This document shows positions 46,870 through 55,584 of a stretch of DNA of 64,000 nucleotides, one piece after another. A program made the translations under genes and the position numbers. The DNA comes from Acidimicrobiaceae bacterium UBA7830 (GTDB lineage Bacteria; Actinomycetota; Acidimicrobiia; Acidimicrobiales; Ilumatobacteraceae): contig DLTS01000036.1 in assembly GCA_002501485.1 (NCBI GenBank), forward strand, positions 1 through 64,000. The letters are read 5' to 3'. The first letter of the stretch is position 1. Each line of letters begins with the position of its first letter. The notes below the pieces were generated by a model. The model was not told the origin of the DNA. It searched no databases and worked only from the letters and a program-made list of their open reading frames with translations.

Positions 46870-47868
46870 ATGACAACCTCCCCACACATAACGGTATTGT
46901 GCGGAGGGGTTGGGGCCGCCCGTTTCCTTCGAGCGCTATCAACCGCTATCCCCCCAAGCCATATCACGGCAATTGTCAACACCGGCGATGACACCGTGCT
47001 TCACGGGCTTCACATCAGCCCTGACCTCGACACCATCACCTATACCTTGGCGAATGCAATTGACCCTGACCGGGGATGGGGGCTCATCGATGAGTCATGG
47101 CGAACTCTCGAGGCACTTCATCGATACGGACAGGTGCGGCCCGCTGGTTCACGCGCCGGGAGCACATGGTTTGGACTCGGCGATCAAGATCTCGCCACCC
47201 ACTTCTACCGAACTGCGCGGTTGCAAGAAGGTGCGAGTCTGACCGACGTTACCTCCGAGATTGCGTCTGCATGGGGGCTCGATTTCAGATTGTTACCGAT
47301 GACCAATGACCCAGCACCCACAAAAGTCGTGGTGGACACCAATGACGACCCCGGCGCAGCAGGCGATGGCCAGATTTCGTTCCAAGAATATTTTGTCCGC
47401 CACCGACACAGCATCCCAGTTCGCGAACTTCGCCTTGGTGCGTCTTCCGCCCAGCCAACGCGTGAGGCTATTGATGCATTGACGACTGCTGATGCCGTAG
47501 TCATCGCTCCCTCAAACCCTTTCGTCTCCATTGGGCCAATCAGAGCGCTTCCGCACGTCGACCAGATACTTGCAAAGCGCCGCACGACCGTCGTCGCAAT
47601 ATCTCCTCTTGTCGGTGGGGATGCAGTGAAAGGTCCGGCAGCCGACATGATGGCGACTTTTGGCTTTCAGTCAGATTCTGTCGGCATTGCGGAGATCTAT
47701 CGAGACGTGTGTAGCCACCTCATCATCGATTCGAAAGACACGTCACTTGCTGCCGAAGTCGAACTTACTGGCATGACCACAACGGTAACAAACACGATGA
47801 TGGGAGACACTCAGGTTGACGCAAACCTCGCACGACTCACCCTTGCCGCTGCCGATATTGCTTCGTAG
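46870..47868 (+). CDS. cofD: 2-phospho-L-lactate transferase CofD/FbiA (coenzyme F420 synthesis)
   Basis: CofD joins the lactyl (or phosphoenolpyruvyl) phosphate moiety from its guanylyl donor to Fo, giving F420-0 or its dehydro form. The 332-residue protein has LCGGVGAARFLRAL (9-22), IVNTGDDTVLHGLHISPDLDT (35-55) and APSNPFVSIGPI, the family's active-site blocks. GGGAGGG-like purines (46851-46856) form a possible ribosome-binding site at long spacing. The FbiB ligase that often accompanies it is not adjacent, so F420 tailing must be encoded elsewhere. Confidence 0.93.
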   Translation: MTTSPHITVLCGGVGAARFLRALSTAIPPSHITAIVNTGDDTVLHGLHISPDLDTITYTLANAIDPDRGWGLIDESWRTLEALHRYGQVRPAGSRAGSTWFGLGDQDLATHFYRTARLQEGASLTDVTSEIASAWGLDFRLLPMTNDPAPTKVVVDTNDDPGAAGDGQISFQEYFVRHRHSIPVRELRLGASSAQPTREAIDALTTADAVVIAPSNPFVSIGPIRALPHVDQILAKRRTTVVAISPLVGGDAVKGPAADMMATFGFQSDSVGIAEIYRDVCSHLIIDSKDTSLAAEVELTGMTTTVTNTMMGDTQVDANLARLTLAAADIAS

Positions 47869-47874
47869 CTCTCC

Positions 47875-48858
47875 TTACGTGGGCTCGGGAAACCGTGCGC
47901 CACGGTAGTCACCCGCTGGCACGACGCCGTCTTGACCGACTACCGCGTCGGTCAGTGATGCCTCCGACGACACCCGACCCCAAACCAACGACCTCTCGAC
48001 CCTCGCGTCCGCTTCAATGACTGCGCCTGGAAGCAGCACCGAGTTTCTCACGACGGCGCCATCTTCAATCGTCGCTCTGTCGGCCACGACGCCCGACAGA
48101 CTTGCCGAGGGAGAGACCTGTGACCGAACGACGGCTCCTGCGCTGTCGGCGTATGCAAGATTTGCCTTTAAGTACAACTCCGGCCGACCAGTGTCGATCC
48201 ACGCATCCTCGGTCGAGAACCCAGCGAGTTCCCCCTCTGCAACTAGCTGCGCGAAGGTTGCTCGCTCAACTGACACTGGAACATCGGCTGGAATGCGATC
48301 AAGAATTGATGGCTCCACCACATATGTACCGGCATTAACAAGGCTGGAAGAGGTTTGTCCTTGTGCCGGTTTCTCCACGAATTGTTGCACCAATCTGTCG
48401 TTAGAGAGTTCAACAACACCAAATGATGAGGGGTCATCTACCGGGGTGAGATGAATTGTCGCCTCCCGTCCGAGGGCATGATGGAACCTCACAAGATCGG
48501 CGATTGGAAGAGCCGTCACAATGTCACCGTTTGCAACGATGAACGTGTCATCTAAGCCGGCCGAATCAGCCGCAAACTTGATTGCTCCTGCGGTATCTCG
48601 TGGCTCGGGCTCGACGGCGTAGTGCAAGTTGACGGTGGCCCCGTCATGAGTAAGTGAATCTCCAGGGAACGCAGCCCGGAAAGCGTCGGGCTGGAACCCG
48701 AGAGCGAGCACGATGTCGGTAACTCCTCCGGCAGCAAGCCGCTCAGCAAGTCGGACCACCATTGGCGTGTTGCCGATCGGCAGCATCGGTTTCGGCACGG
48801 TGTTTGTCAGTGGGCGAAGCCTCGTACCAAACCCTCCAACCAAAACCACTGCGAACAT
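47875..48858 (-). CDS. sugar-phosphate nucleotidyltransferase, probable mannose-1-phosphate guanylyltransferase
   Basis: A 327-residue nucleotidyltransferase. VLVGGFGTRLRPLTNTVPKPMLP (5-27) is the GMPPB-like signature with the catalytic Arg and Lys, and FIVANGDIVTALP contains the metal Asp. The last 80 residues repeat short hydrophobic turns (GVVADRATIEDGAVV, SVLLPGAVIEA) of a left-handed beta helix. It would make GDP-mannose for Gmd from mannose-1-phosphate supplied by ManB. Glucose-1-phosphate transferases look alike, so the sugar is inferred from context. Confidence 0.85.
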   Translation of the reverse strand: MFAVVLVGGFGTRLRPLTNTVPKPMLPIGNTPMVVRLAERLAAGGVTDIVLALGFQPDAFRAAFPGDSLTHDGATVNLHYAVEPEPRDTAGAIKFAADSAGLDDTFIVANGDIVTALPIADLVRFHHALGREATIHLTPVDDPSSFGVVELSNDRLVQQFVEKPAQGQTSSSLVNAGTYVVEPSILDRIPADVPVSVERATFAQLVAEGELAGFSTEDAWIDTGRPELYLKANLAYADSAGAVVRSQVSPSASLSGVVADRATIEDGAVVRNSVLLPGAVIEADARVERSLVWGRVSSEASLTDAVVGQDGVVPAGDYRGARFPEPT

Positions 48859-48873
48859 GATTCGTTCGCTTTC

Positions 48874-49629
48874 TTACTCAGCAACAGAGGTTTCGGAGAA
48901 GTCTTCCGAGTCGGCAGCAATTGCAGTTTGACCGAGCGAGCGAAGCACGCCAATCGATGCAGGTTTTGCGACAGGATCACCCCGCGGCACGAAGGCAACA
49001 GCGATGACTAGACCATCAGAATCAAGTGGTATCTCGCCCATCTTTGATATGTACCGATTACCCGACGAGGCATCGTCAGCCGATTCCCACACGACTACTG
49101 AGACGTCGGCGTTAGTTTCGACGCCATCGATATTGCAGGTCGTCTCACCTTCGGTATAAGACTTGCCGTCCATCTGGTCGTCGGGGAATATCAATGAGTC
49201 GTCAGCGATCGTGATGCCGTGCACTGCGAGCAATGCCGAGAGGTCGAGAGGCACATCTGTGAGCTCGGCTGCATATGGGTGCACCGTTGCAACGCCCTCT
49301 GCGTACTGGTACACGCCGGTGTCTCGGTATGCGGGGTAGTCAATTCGGCCCTCGGCATTGCGTTCACCATCACCGTCGCTAATCGTCGCCCAATCACCAC
49401 AGATGTTGATGCCGTAGGCAACGTCGTAATACTCACTGATCGGCGTGACCGGAGCACCGTCACCTGCGCCCGGAATCGTCTGACGGGCGTAGACAATTGA
49501 GGCAACACCGAGAACAACGACAAGCAACAACGCAATAGGAAAAATGCTGCCGCCTTGGAACTGCACAGAGCGACCAGAACTACGCCCTGCGAGCTTCGCC
49601 GCTTTTTTTGTTGAAGAGGTCGCTGCCAC
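48874..49629 (-). CDS. membrane-anchored protein of unknown function
   Basis: A 251-residue protein I do not recognise. A basic Lys/Ser/Thr-rich cytoplasmic start (1-28) precedes one transmembrane helix (29-47). An acidic extracellular domain of about 200 residues follows, containing two cysteines (in NICGDWA and TTCNIDG) that could pair. Repeating Gly/Asp/Ala stretches and a YQYAEGVATVHPY segment are visible. It sits between GT4 glycosyltransferase and nucleotidyltransferase genes in the envelope operon. The start is GTG 49629, with TAGCCT at -14 to -9. Confidence 0.65.
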   Translation of the reverse strand: MAATSSTKKAAKLAGRSSGRSVQFQGGSIFPIALLLVVVLGVASIVYARQTIPGAGDGAPVTPISEYYDVAYGINICGDWATISDGDGERNAEGRIDYPAYRDTGVYQYAEGVATVHPYAAELTDVPLDLSALLAVHGITIADDSLIFPDDQMDGKSYTEGETTCNIDGVETNADVSVVVWESADDASSGNRYISKMGEIPLDSDGLVIAVAFVPRGDPVAKPASIGVLRSLGQTAIAADSEDFSETSVAE

Positions 49630-49660
49630 GGCGTGAGAGGCTATCGCCGGTTACGTCGAG

Positions 49661-50896
49661 TTACCCGGTTTGCTCACCGGCGAGCACCCTCTCATATGCC
49701 TGCGCCGCAGCAGCCGGAGACGCGTGGTCTGCAACCCATCGGGGGCCATTGGCTCCAAACTCCTCGCAGCGCTCCCGGTCGCTGAGAAGGGCGTCAACAG
49801 CGTCGAGCAGTGCGCCGATATTGTCCGGGGGGATGCTGACCCCCGCGTTCGCGTCCGCGAGCAGCCGAGCAACCGCTGATCCCTCGTCAATTGCTGCGAT
49901 AACGGGTTTGCCGACCGCAAGAATCGAATACGTTTTCGAGGGGACGCTCACCGACCCAAGCCCTGCTCGGAGGGGTACAACATGAATGTCCGCTGCTGAC
50001 AACACCTCTGGAAGTCGCTCCGCTGGCTGGTATCCGACATGATGTAAATTTGCTATGCGCTCAGCGGCATCAGCGATGACGTCTCGCATCGCACCGTCAC
50101 CGTTGATAACAATGTTGACCTCCGGGCGCTTCTCAGCCAAGCCGATCATGAGATCGAGCGACTGCGAGTAGCCAAGATTTCCGGCGTACATAACGATGGG
50201 CCCGTCGCCAAGGCAAAACTCATTTCGATATGACGACCCATCGGCGGGATTAAGCCAGTTGATGTCGACAAAGTTGGGGATGACGACAATATCGGTGCGT
50301 GCCGACCGTCGGCTTTCGAGTTTTGCATTCACATTGTCGGCGAGGTCGTCGCTGAGCACGGTCACTACGTCTGCGCAGTTATATGACAGTCGTTCGAGAC
50401 GGTATGCCGCACGGATAACGGCGGAGTTGGTAATCGCTCCTGTGCGCACCGCAGCATCGGGAAAGACATCTTGGATGTTGAATACAAACCGGCCTCGACG
50501 CAGTTTCGCAACGAGCCATCCGGTAAGTCCAAGAGTGAGGGGCGGACTCATTGCGAGTACCGCATCGACCTTGCGGAACCATCCGCCTGGGCGCGCTGCC
50601 GAAAAACCAACAAGGGCGGTAAATCCGACAAATCCGAGTGCCCGCTTAAAAAGGTTGCGTTTGTCGCCTGACGGAAATGGATGAACCCGAGTAACCGAGC
50701 CCCACCCCGTTGTTTCTGTGCGAGTGAGTCGACCGGTCCACTCTTCTTCAACCTGGTGATCGCGATACCACGGCAACGACGTCACCACATGAATCTCGTG
50801 ACCTCGATCGACGAGCCCCTCGACAATGCCGGTCATCACGGTGCCGGTCGGAGCGGTGTCGGGCGCAAAATGTGGGCAGAGCACGACGATCTTCAT
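49661..50896 (-). CDS. glycosyltransferase family 4 (WbuB-like)
   Basis: A 411-residue GT-B enzyme. The N-terminal domain starts KIVVLCPHFAPDTAPTGTVMTGIVEGL and contains VTSLPWYRDHQV, a pattern of WbuB-like L-FucNAc or related transferases. The C-terminal domain has VMYAGNLGYSQSLDLMI, HHVGYQPAERLPEVLSAADIHVVPL and the donor-binding Glu in SKTYSILAVGKPVIA. It would add a sugar to the lipid-linked glycan, donor unknown. It overlaps the next upstream GT4 gene by 4 bp. Confidence 0.88.
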   Translation of the reverse strand: MKIVVLCPHFAPDTAPTGTVMTGIVEGLVDRGHEIHVVTSLPWYRDHQVEEEWTGRLTRTETTGWGSVTRVHPFPSGDKRNLFKRALGFVGFTALVGFSAARPGGWFRKVDAVLAMSPPLTLGLTGWLVAKLRRGRFVFNIQDVFPDAAVRTGAITNSAVIRAAYRLERLSYNCADVVTVLSDDLADNVNAKLESRRSARTDIVVIPNFVDINWLNPADGSSYRNEFCLGDGPIVMYAGNLGYSQSLDLMIGLAEKRPEVNIVINGDGAMRDVIADAAERIANLHHVGYQPAERLPEVLSAADIHVVPLRAGLGSVSVPSKTYSILAVGKPVIAAIDEGSAVARLLADANAGVSIPPDNIGALLDAVDALLSDRERCEEFGANGPRWVADHASPAAAAQAYERVLAGEQTG

Positions 50897-52023
50897 GCCA
50901 TTTCGACCGTTCGTATGTACGCACTTCTCAACGCTGATCCTGACGCTTCGAGCGTGAAGTCGCGTGCACGGGCAGAAGCGGCTGATACAAGGGCATCTCG
51001 GCTTTCCAATGCTTGGGTGATGCCGTCTGCAATTAGTTCTGGTTCATGCCCCACCAATATCGCAGCGTTGCCCGCAACCTCTCGAAGGGCACCAATATCA
51101 CTACACACCACTGGAGTGCCAAGGGTCATCGCTTCAATAACCGGGGCACCGAATCCTTCTTCTTCGCTCGGTATTGCGACTACATCTGCTGCTGCGATCA
51201 ATAGATTTCTCATCTCGTTAGAGACACGGCCCATGCGGATGACCTGCTCTGGGTGAGGGGATGTCGCAATCGCGTCAAGCACCTTCTCTTCGGCCGAGCC
51301 AACGCCTCCAATGAGCACCAATCTTGCGTCTGGCAAACGTTGCATCGCTGTAATTAACCGGAGGTGACCCTTATGCGGGTGAGTAATTGCCGGATAGACG
51401 ACGAGTGGCTGACCATTTCCCAGCGCTTCGCGTTGATGCTGTACCTCTGCAGGGTCGGCGGTCAACGAGGGCACCCCATGTGGGACAACCGCAATCTTTT
51501 TGCGATCCACCGAAAACGAACGAGCGACATCGTCGGCCACATGAGCCGTGGGAGTCGTAATTGTCGTTGCCGCCCGGGCTGAGCGCGGCACCATCGCCTG
51601 CAAGTACCGACGCCGTGACGACGAGAAGTACTGCGGAAATCTGAGGAACTGCAGATCATGAATCGTCAGCACCGTCGGGGTCGATGACCGAACAATCGGC
51701 AAAGTACCTCCACCGTGATGAACGAGATCCGTATTTCGGGTTACGCGAGCAAGTGCTGTGTGCTCGATTGCGATGCGTATTGCCCGCCTGTCGACATCGA
51801 ATCGACTCACTACTTGAATGAAGTCTTTGAGCTCGCGGCGCTCCGCGGCAAGACGACGACCGAGGTGCACCGTGCACAAGATCTCCTGGTCATCGTGTTC
51901 AGACATCACCTGTTGAAGTCCGGCAAGTTGACGAATGAGATATTCCTCAGAGCCCCCAACACGTTGATGAGCGCACCACAAGAGATTTACGTGAGCAACG
52001 ATCGGTGTCTTCGTGTTAGGCAT
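50893..52023 (-). CDS. glycosyltransferase family 4, paralogue A
   Basis: A 376-residue GT-B glycosyltransferase. TVLTIHDLQFLRFPQYFS is the N-domain landmark, and VVYPAITHPHKGHLRLI opens the C-domain. PSEEEGFGAPVIEAMTLGTPVVCSD holds the EX7E donor site. It shares its layout and the EEEGFG block with the neighbouring 52016-53107 gene, so the two look like tandem duplicates. Many GT4 relatives are mannosyl- or rhamnosyltransferases, and GDP-mannose and dTDP-rhamnose are both made nearby. Confidence 0.87.
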   Translation of the reverse strand: MPNTKTPIVAHVNLLWCAHQRVGGSEEYLIRQLAGLQQVMSEHDDQEILCTVHLGRRLAAERRELKDFIQVVSRFDVDRRAIRIAIEHTALARVTRNTDLVHHGGGTLPIVRSSTPTVLTIHDLQFLRFPQYFSSSRRRYLQAMVPRSARAATTITTPTAHVADDVARSFSVDRKKIAVVPHGVPSLTADPAEVQHQREALGNGQPLVVYPAITHPHKGHLRLITAMQRLPDARLVLIGGVGSAEEKVLDAIATSPHPEQVIRMGRVSNEMRNLLIAAADVVAIPSEEEGFGAPVIEAMTLGTPVVCSDIGALREVAGNAAILVGHEPELIADGITQALESRDALVSAASARARDFTLEASGSALRSAYIRTVEMA

Positions 52024-53107
52024 TGCGTTCGTGCACCGCCTGATAGACCGTCATCATTGCGTTCGCAGTGTTAGCCCAAGTGCACTCTCGTGCTCGATCG
52101 AGCCCCTTGGCCCGGAGCTGTTGGGCATTGTTGAGGGCTGATGTGATGCCATGCCCGATCGAATCGACATCGAACGGATCGACAAGCTCTCCCGCTCCTC
52201 CCGCAACCTCTTCGGTTGCCGTGCCACGACTGGTAACAACGGGGGTGCCTGCTGCCATTGCCTCAAGCACCGGGAGCCCAAATCCTTCTTCCTCGCTCGG
52301 ATATGCGAGCACGTTGGCTGCGGCGTAGAGCACACGAAGGTGATCACCTCGCATATGTCCGAGGAATAGGACGTGTTGAGACGATGCCTCCAGATCGGCT
52401 GCGACGTCTCCCCAACCCGGCGGGCCCGCTACGACTAACGGTGGCACACCAGGCAGGCGCTGATGAGCCTCAATTAGCCTCCGAAGGTTTTTGCGAGGTT
52501 CGAGGGTTGCGACGGCAAGAACGAATTCAGTTGGCAGCCCGTAGTGGGCTCGAACGCCTGCGATTTCGCCACTAGGTACATCAACGGTGTCGACACCCCA
52601 CGGAACGACATGCACTCGATCAGCATCGAATCCAGCAGCAACAAGGTCGTCGTGCACTACGGAGCTCGGACAGGTGACTGCGGCAGCGGATCGAGAACGT
52701 TCAACCGCATTGGTGAGCACCCTCGCCCCTTGCCGGGTAAGGCGGTCGGGGCGCCGCAAAAAGGCAACATCGTGCAACGTCACCACATTTGGAGCTTTCG
52801 ATGACGCAGGAATACCTGCAGTCGAATGGCAGACGTCGACCGTTCCCGTCGCTGACTCGACCAACGGCCACTTCAGGCGGCGCCAACTTTCATATAGCCA
52901 CGGTCGGGCCAATGGAAGTGACGTCATTGCAATCGTTGGCTCGTACCCGGTCATCGGGGGCCGGCGGTGACGGCCTGCAACGCCGATCAGGTCGATACCT
53001 TCTTGTTGCGAGAGTTCTTGGGCGAGGCGCAACATCGACGTCGCTGTCCCCCCTGGCACGTCATGCCAGCACTGCTCCAAGGTGTAAGCGACACGCACGA
53101 CGTACAT
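52016..53107 (-). CDS. glycosyltransferase family 4, paralogue B
   Basis: A 363-residue GT-B enzyme related to the gene it overlaps by 8 bp. VTLHDVAFLRRPDRLT corresponds to the HDLQFLR block of its neighbour. LAVATLEPRKNLRRLIEAH, VLFLGHMRGDHLRVLYAAA and PSEEEGFGLPVLEAMAAGTPVVTS are the C-domain motifs. A rhamnosyl- or mannosyltransferase role fits the context, but specificity cannot be read. It follows rmlD by 18 bp. Confidence 0.87.
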   Translation of the reverse strand: MYVVRVAYTLEQCWHDVPGGTATSMLRLAQELSQQEGIDLIGVAGRHRRPPMTGYEPTIAMTSLPLARPWLYESWRRLKWPLVESATGTVDVCHSTAGIPASSKAPNVVTLHDVAFLRRPDRLTRQGARVLTNAVERSRSAAAVTCPSSVVHDDLVAAGFDADRVHVVPWGVDTVDVPSGEIAGVRAHYGLPTEFVLAVATLEPRKNLRRLIEAHQRLPGVPPLVVAGPPGWGDVAADLEASSQHVLFLGHMRGDHLRVLYAAANVLAYPSEEEGFGLPVLEAMAAGTPVVTSRGTATEEVAGGAGELVDPFDVDSIGHGITSALNNAQQLRAKGLDRARECTWANTANAMMTVYQAVHERNA

Positions 53108-53125
53108 CCTGCCGTATTTTGAGAC

Positions 53126-53977
53126 TCAATTTCCGCCATATAGAGCAGCGACGAGTTCTTCCAGCGGGGCTTGGTGGTCCCGCAGCGGAATGCACCCCGC
53201 TGAGCGCCACACGAAATTATCGAGCACACTATTCATCGGTCGTGGCGCTGCTCGTGGCGGCTCAAGGTCTGCTGTTGCGATCGGTGACACCATTGACGGG
53301 TCTTTTCCGGCAGCAGACACGATCTCTTGCACGAACTCGAACCAGCTCACCGGTCGAGCATTGGTGAGGTGATGGATGCCAGACCGTCGATCGACAGCGA
53401 GTTGTCGAAGCGCCGGGGCGAGATCGGCCGTGAACGTCGGACATCCGCGCTGGTCATCAACGAATGACAGGTGGTTGCGCTCACCGATCAAGCGAAGAAC
53501 GGTGGCCACCATATTTGACCCATGCTCACCACATACCCATGAAGATCGGACAACTGCGGCATCGGGCCCCGCTTCGTGTTCACCCGCCAATTTCGATGCA
53601 CCGTACACCGATAGAGGGTGAGGCGTATCCCATTCGCGGTAGGGCTCCGGCTGTGATCCGTCAAAGACGTAGTCGGTGCTGACGGTGACGAGATGGCTTC
53701 CTGTGCGAGACGCCGCTTCACGTAACCATCGCACGCTCAAAGCGTTCTCAAGGAACGCTCGTTGCTCATCCGATTCACAGGCATCCACAGCAGTCCACGC
53801 CGCACAATTAATGATTGCATCTGGTCGGATCAATGTCACCGCCCCGTGAACGTGGTCGCGCTGCGTCACGTCAAGTTCGGCATGCGACACCCCAACAACA
53901 TCGTCTCCCCGCTCGGAGCAGTGTGCAGCCACGTCACGCCCAAGTTGGCCACCAGCGCCGGTAACGAGAAGTCTCAT
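53126..53977 (-). CDS. rmlD: dTDP-4-dehydrorhamnose reductase RmlD
   Basis: RmlD reduces dTDP-4-keto-L-rhamnose to dTDP-L-rhamnose. The 283-residue SDR starts MRLLVTGAGGQLGRDV, with the NADPH loop at 6-13. It has VSTDYVFDGSQ and YGASKLAGE with Tyr and Lys, and WFEFVQEI near the C-terminus. I use ATG 53977; the open frame continues 42 codons upstream into the end of rmlB and adds nothing family-like. It is the fourth gene of the rmlA-rmlC-rmlB-rmlD run. Confidence 0.94.
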   Translation of the reverse strand: MRLLVTGAGGQLGRDVAAHCSERGDDVVGVSHAELDVTQRDHVHGAVTLIRPDAIINCAAWTAVDACESDEQRAFLENALSVRWLREAASRTGSHLVTVSTDYVFDGSQPEPYREWDTPHPLSVYGASKLAGEHEAGPDAAVVRSSWVCGEHGSNMVATVLRLIGERNHLSFVDDQRGCPTFTADLAPALRQLAVDRRSGIHHLTNARPVSWFEFVQEIVSAAGKDPSMVSPIATADLEPPRAAPRPMNSVLDNFVWRSAGCIPLRDHQAPLEELVAALYGGN

Positions 53978-53997
53978 GTCACCATTGTTGCCGATGG

Positions 53998-54969
53998 CTA
54001 GCGAAAAGTGCGTGCCTTCAGCGGTTCCCACCAGTCTCGGCGCGATTTGTACCAGTCGACGGTTTCCGCAAGGCCGGTTTCGAAATCTCGGGTCAACTTC
54101 CAACCAAGAGCGCTGATGCGATCGATGTCGACCGAGTATCGACGGTCATGCCCGAGTCGATCGGCTACCAGTTCGATAAAAGACTCATCTCGCCCGCAGA
54201 GATCAAGCAGGCGATATGTGATTTCACGGTTGGTGATTTCATTGTGAGCACCAATGTTGTAAACCTCACCGATTTCGCCCTTCTCAAGTACCACTTGCAC
54301 GGCACGGTTGTGATCTTCGACATGGATCCAATCTCGAATGTTGCCACCATCACCGTACAGAGGCACTTTGTGGCCATCAAGCAGATTGGTAGTGAACAAT
54401 GGAATGAGTTTCTCTGGGAACTGGTACGGCCCGTAGTTGTTCGAGCATCGAGTCACCACCAGGGGCAGCCCGTATGTCGTCACATAGCTAAGGGCGATGA
54501 GGTCACTACCCGCTTTGGAAGCCGAGTAGGGGCTGCGCGGCACAAGACGATCAAATTCTTGGAACGACCCAACGTCAATAGAGCCATAGGTTTCGTCGGT
54601 GGAAATGTGCACAAACCGCTCGATGTCCGAGCGACTAGCAACGTCACATAAGACATTGGTGCCGAATACGTTCGTATGCACGAAGGCGTATGGGTCTTCA
54701 ATTGAGCGGTCGACGTGGCTTTCGGCGGCGAAGTGCACGACGACGTTATGCCCAGGTAACGCAGTTTCGACAGCGTTGCGATCGCAGATATCACCCTCCA
54801 CGAATGAACAACGATCGTCAGGAGCTTCAACGAGGTCGTTAATGCTCTCGAAGTTTCCCGCATAGGTCAGTTTGTCAAACACCGTCACGGTGTGGTCGGT
54901 GTTTGCAAGCAGCCAGCGAACGTAATTCGAACCGATAAATCCTGCGGCGCCGGTGACGAAATACTTCAT
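53998..54969 (-). CDS. rmlB: dTDP-glucose 4,6-dehydratase RmlB
   Basis: RmlB converts dTDP-glucose to dTDP-4-keto-6-deoxyglucose. The 323-residue SDR has TGAAGFIGSNYVRWLL, HFAAESHVDRSIEDP, ISTDETYGSI and YSASKAGSD with Tyr and Lys. NNYGPYQFPEKLIPL and a DWIHVEDHNRAV block complete the RmlB pattern. It lies 18 bp after rmlC and 20 bp before rmlD on the same strand. Confidence 0.97.
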   Translation of the reverse strand: MKYFVTGAAGFIGSNYVRWLLANTDHTVTVFDKLTYAGNFESINDLVEAPDDRCSFVEGDICDRNAVETALPGHNVVVHFAAESHVDRSIEDPYAFVHTNVFGTNVLCDVASRSDIERFVHISTDETYGSIDVGSFQEFDRLVPRSPYSASKAGSDLIALSYVTTYGLPLVVTRCSNNYGPYQFPEKLIPLFTTNLLDGHKVPLYGDGGNIRDWIHVEDHNRAVQVVLEKGEIGEVYNIGAHNEITNREITYRLLDLCGRDESFIELVADRLGHDRRYSVDIDRISALGWKLTRDFETGLAETVDWYKSRRDWWEPLKARTFR

Positions 54970-54987
54970 GGGTTTGTTCTCTTTCGA

Positions 54988-55554
54988 TCAGGTTCGCATC
55001 GGCCAGTAGGGGCGGCGCCCTTCTGGAAGGTTGGCGCGTAGCGGATTCGTTTGGTCACGTTCGGAGACGATGGGATCGGTCACGACCCAGTCAGCACCGA
55101 TCTCTGTGTCATTCCATGCAACGCCAAGTTCGTCTGCTGGGTTGTAGTACCCGTCAACGAGATACGTCATCACCACGTCGGTAACCGCGGAGAACCCGTG
55201 GGCAACCCCTGGCGGGATATACACACCCCAGTGGTTCTCTCCTGAGATGTCGAAGCACGCCGTATTGCCATCAGTTGGGCCTCCCACTCGAAGATCGTGT
55301 AATACGACTCGAGCGGTGCCCATCGGCACGTACCAGTAATCGGCCTGGTGCAGGTGATAATGCAAGCCAACGAGAGCACTTGCCTGTTTGTTTGACCGGT
55401 TCGACTGGATCATCTCGCGTGAGTTCGGAAACCACTGCCGGCGGTAGGTCTCGATAAAAAGCCCTCGCTCGTCACCATGCAACGTTGGCTGTACGACATA
55501 AACGCCGTCGATCTCGGTTCCGATCGCATCGGATAATGAAAGTACGTCAGGCAT
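54988..55554 (-). CDS. rmlC: dTDP-4-dehydrorhamnose 3,5-epimerase RmlC
   Basis: RmlC epimerises the keto sugar at C3 and C5. The 188-residue cupin has HGDERGLFIETYRRQWF (28-44), SNRSNKQASALVGLHYH with the catalytic His, GVYIPPGVAHGFSAV, and EIGADWVVTDPIVSERD at the C-terminus. ATG 55554 (MPDVLSLSD) is preferred to the in-frame start 24 nt upstream, since that leader (MVLTRKGT) is not conserved-looking. It sits between rmlA and rmlB. Confidence 0.95.
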   Translation of the reverse strand: MPDVLSLSDAIGTEIDGVYVVQPTLHGDERGLFIETYRRQWFPNSREMIQSNRSNKQASALVGLHYHLHQADYWYVPMGTARVVLHDLRVGGPTDGNTACFDISGENHWGVYIPPGVAHGFSAVTDVVMTYLVDGYYNPADELGVAWNDTEIGADWVVTDPIVSERDQTNPLRANLPEGRRPYWPMRT

Positions 55555-55584
55555 AGTTCCCTTCCGAGTGAGTACCAATCTCAG

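Noticed and set aside
46670..46873. 67-codon open frame ending in an ATGA overlap with cofD
   Set aside because: It has no recognisable product and atypical codon use, and it spans the nested inverted repeat. The overlap alone is weak evidence, though a small gene is not excluded.
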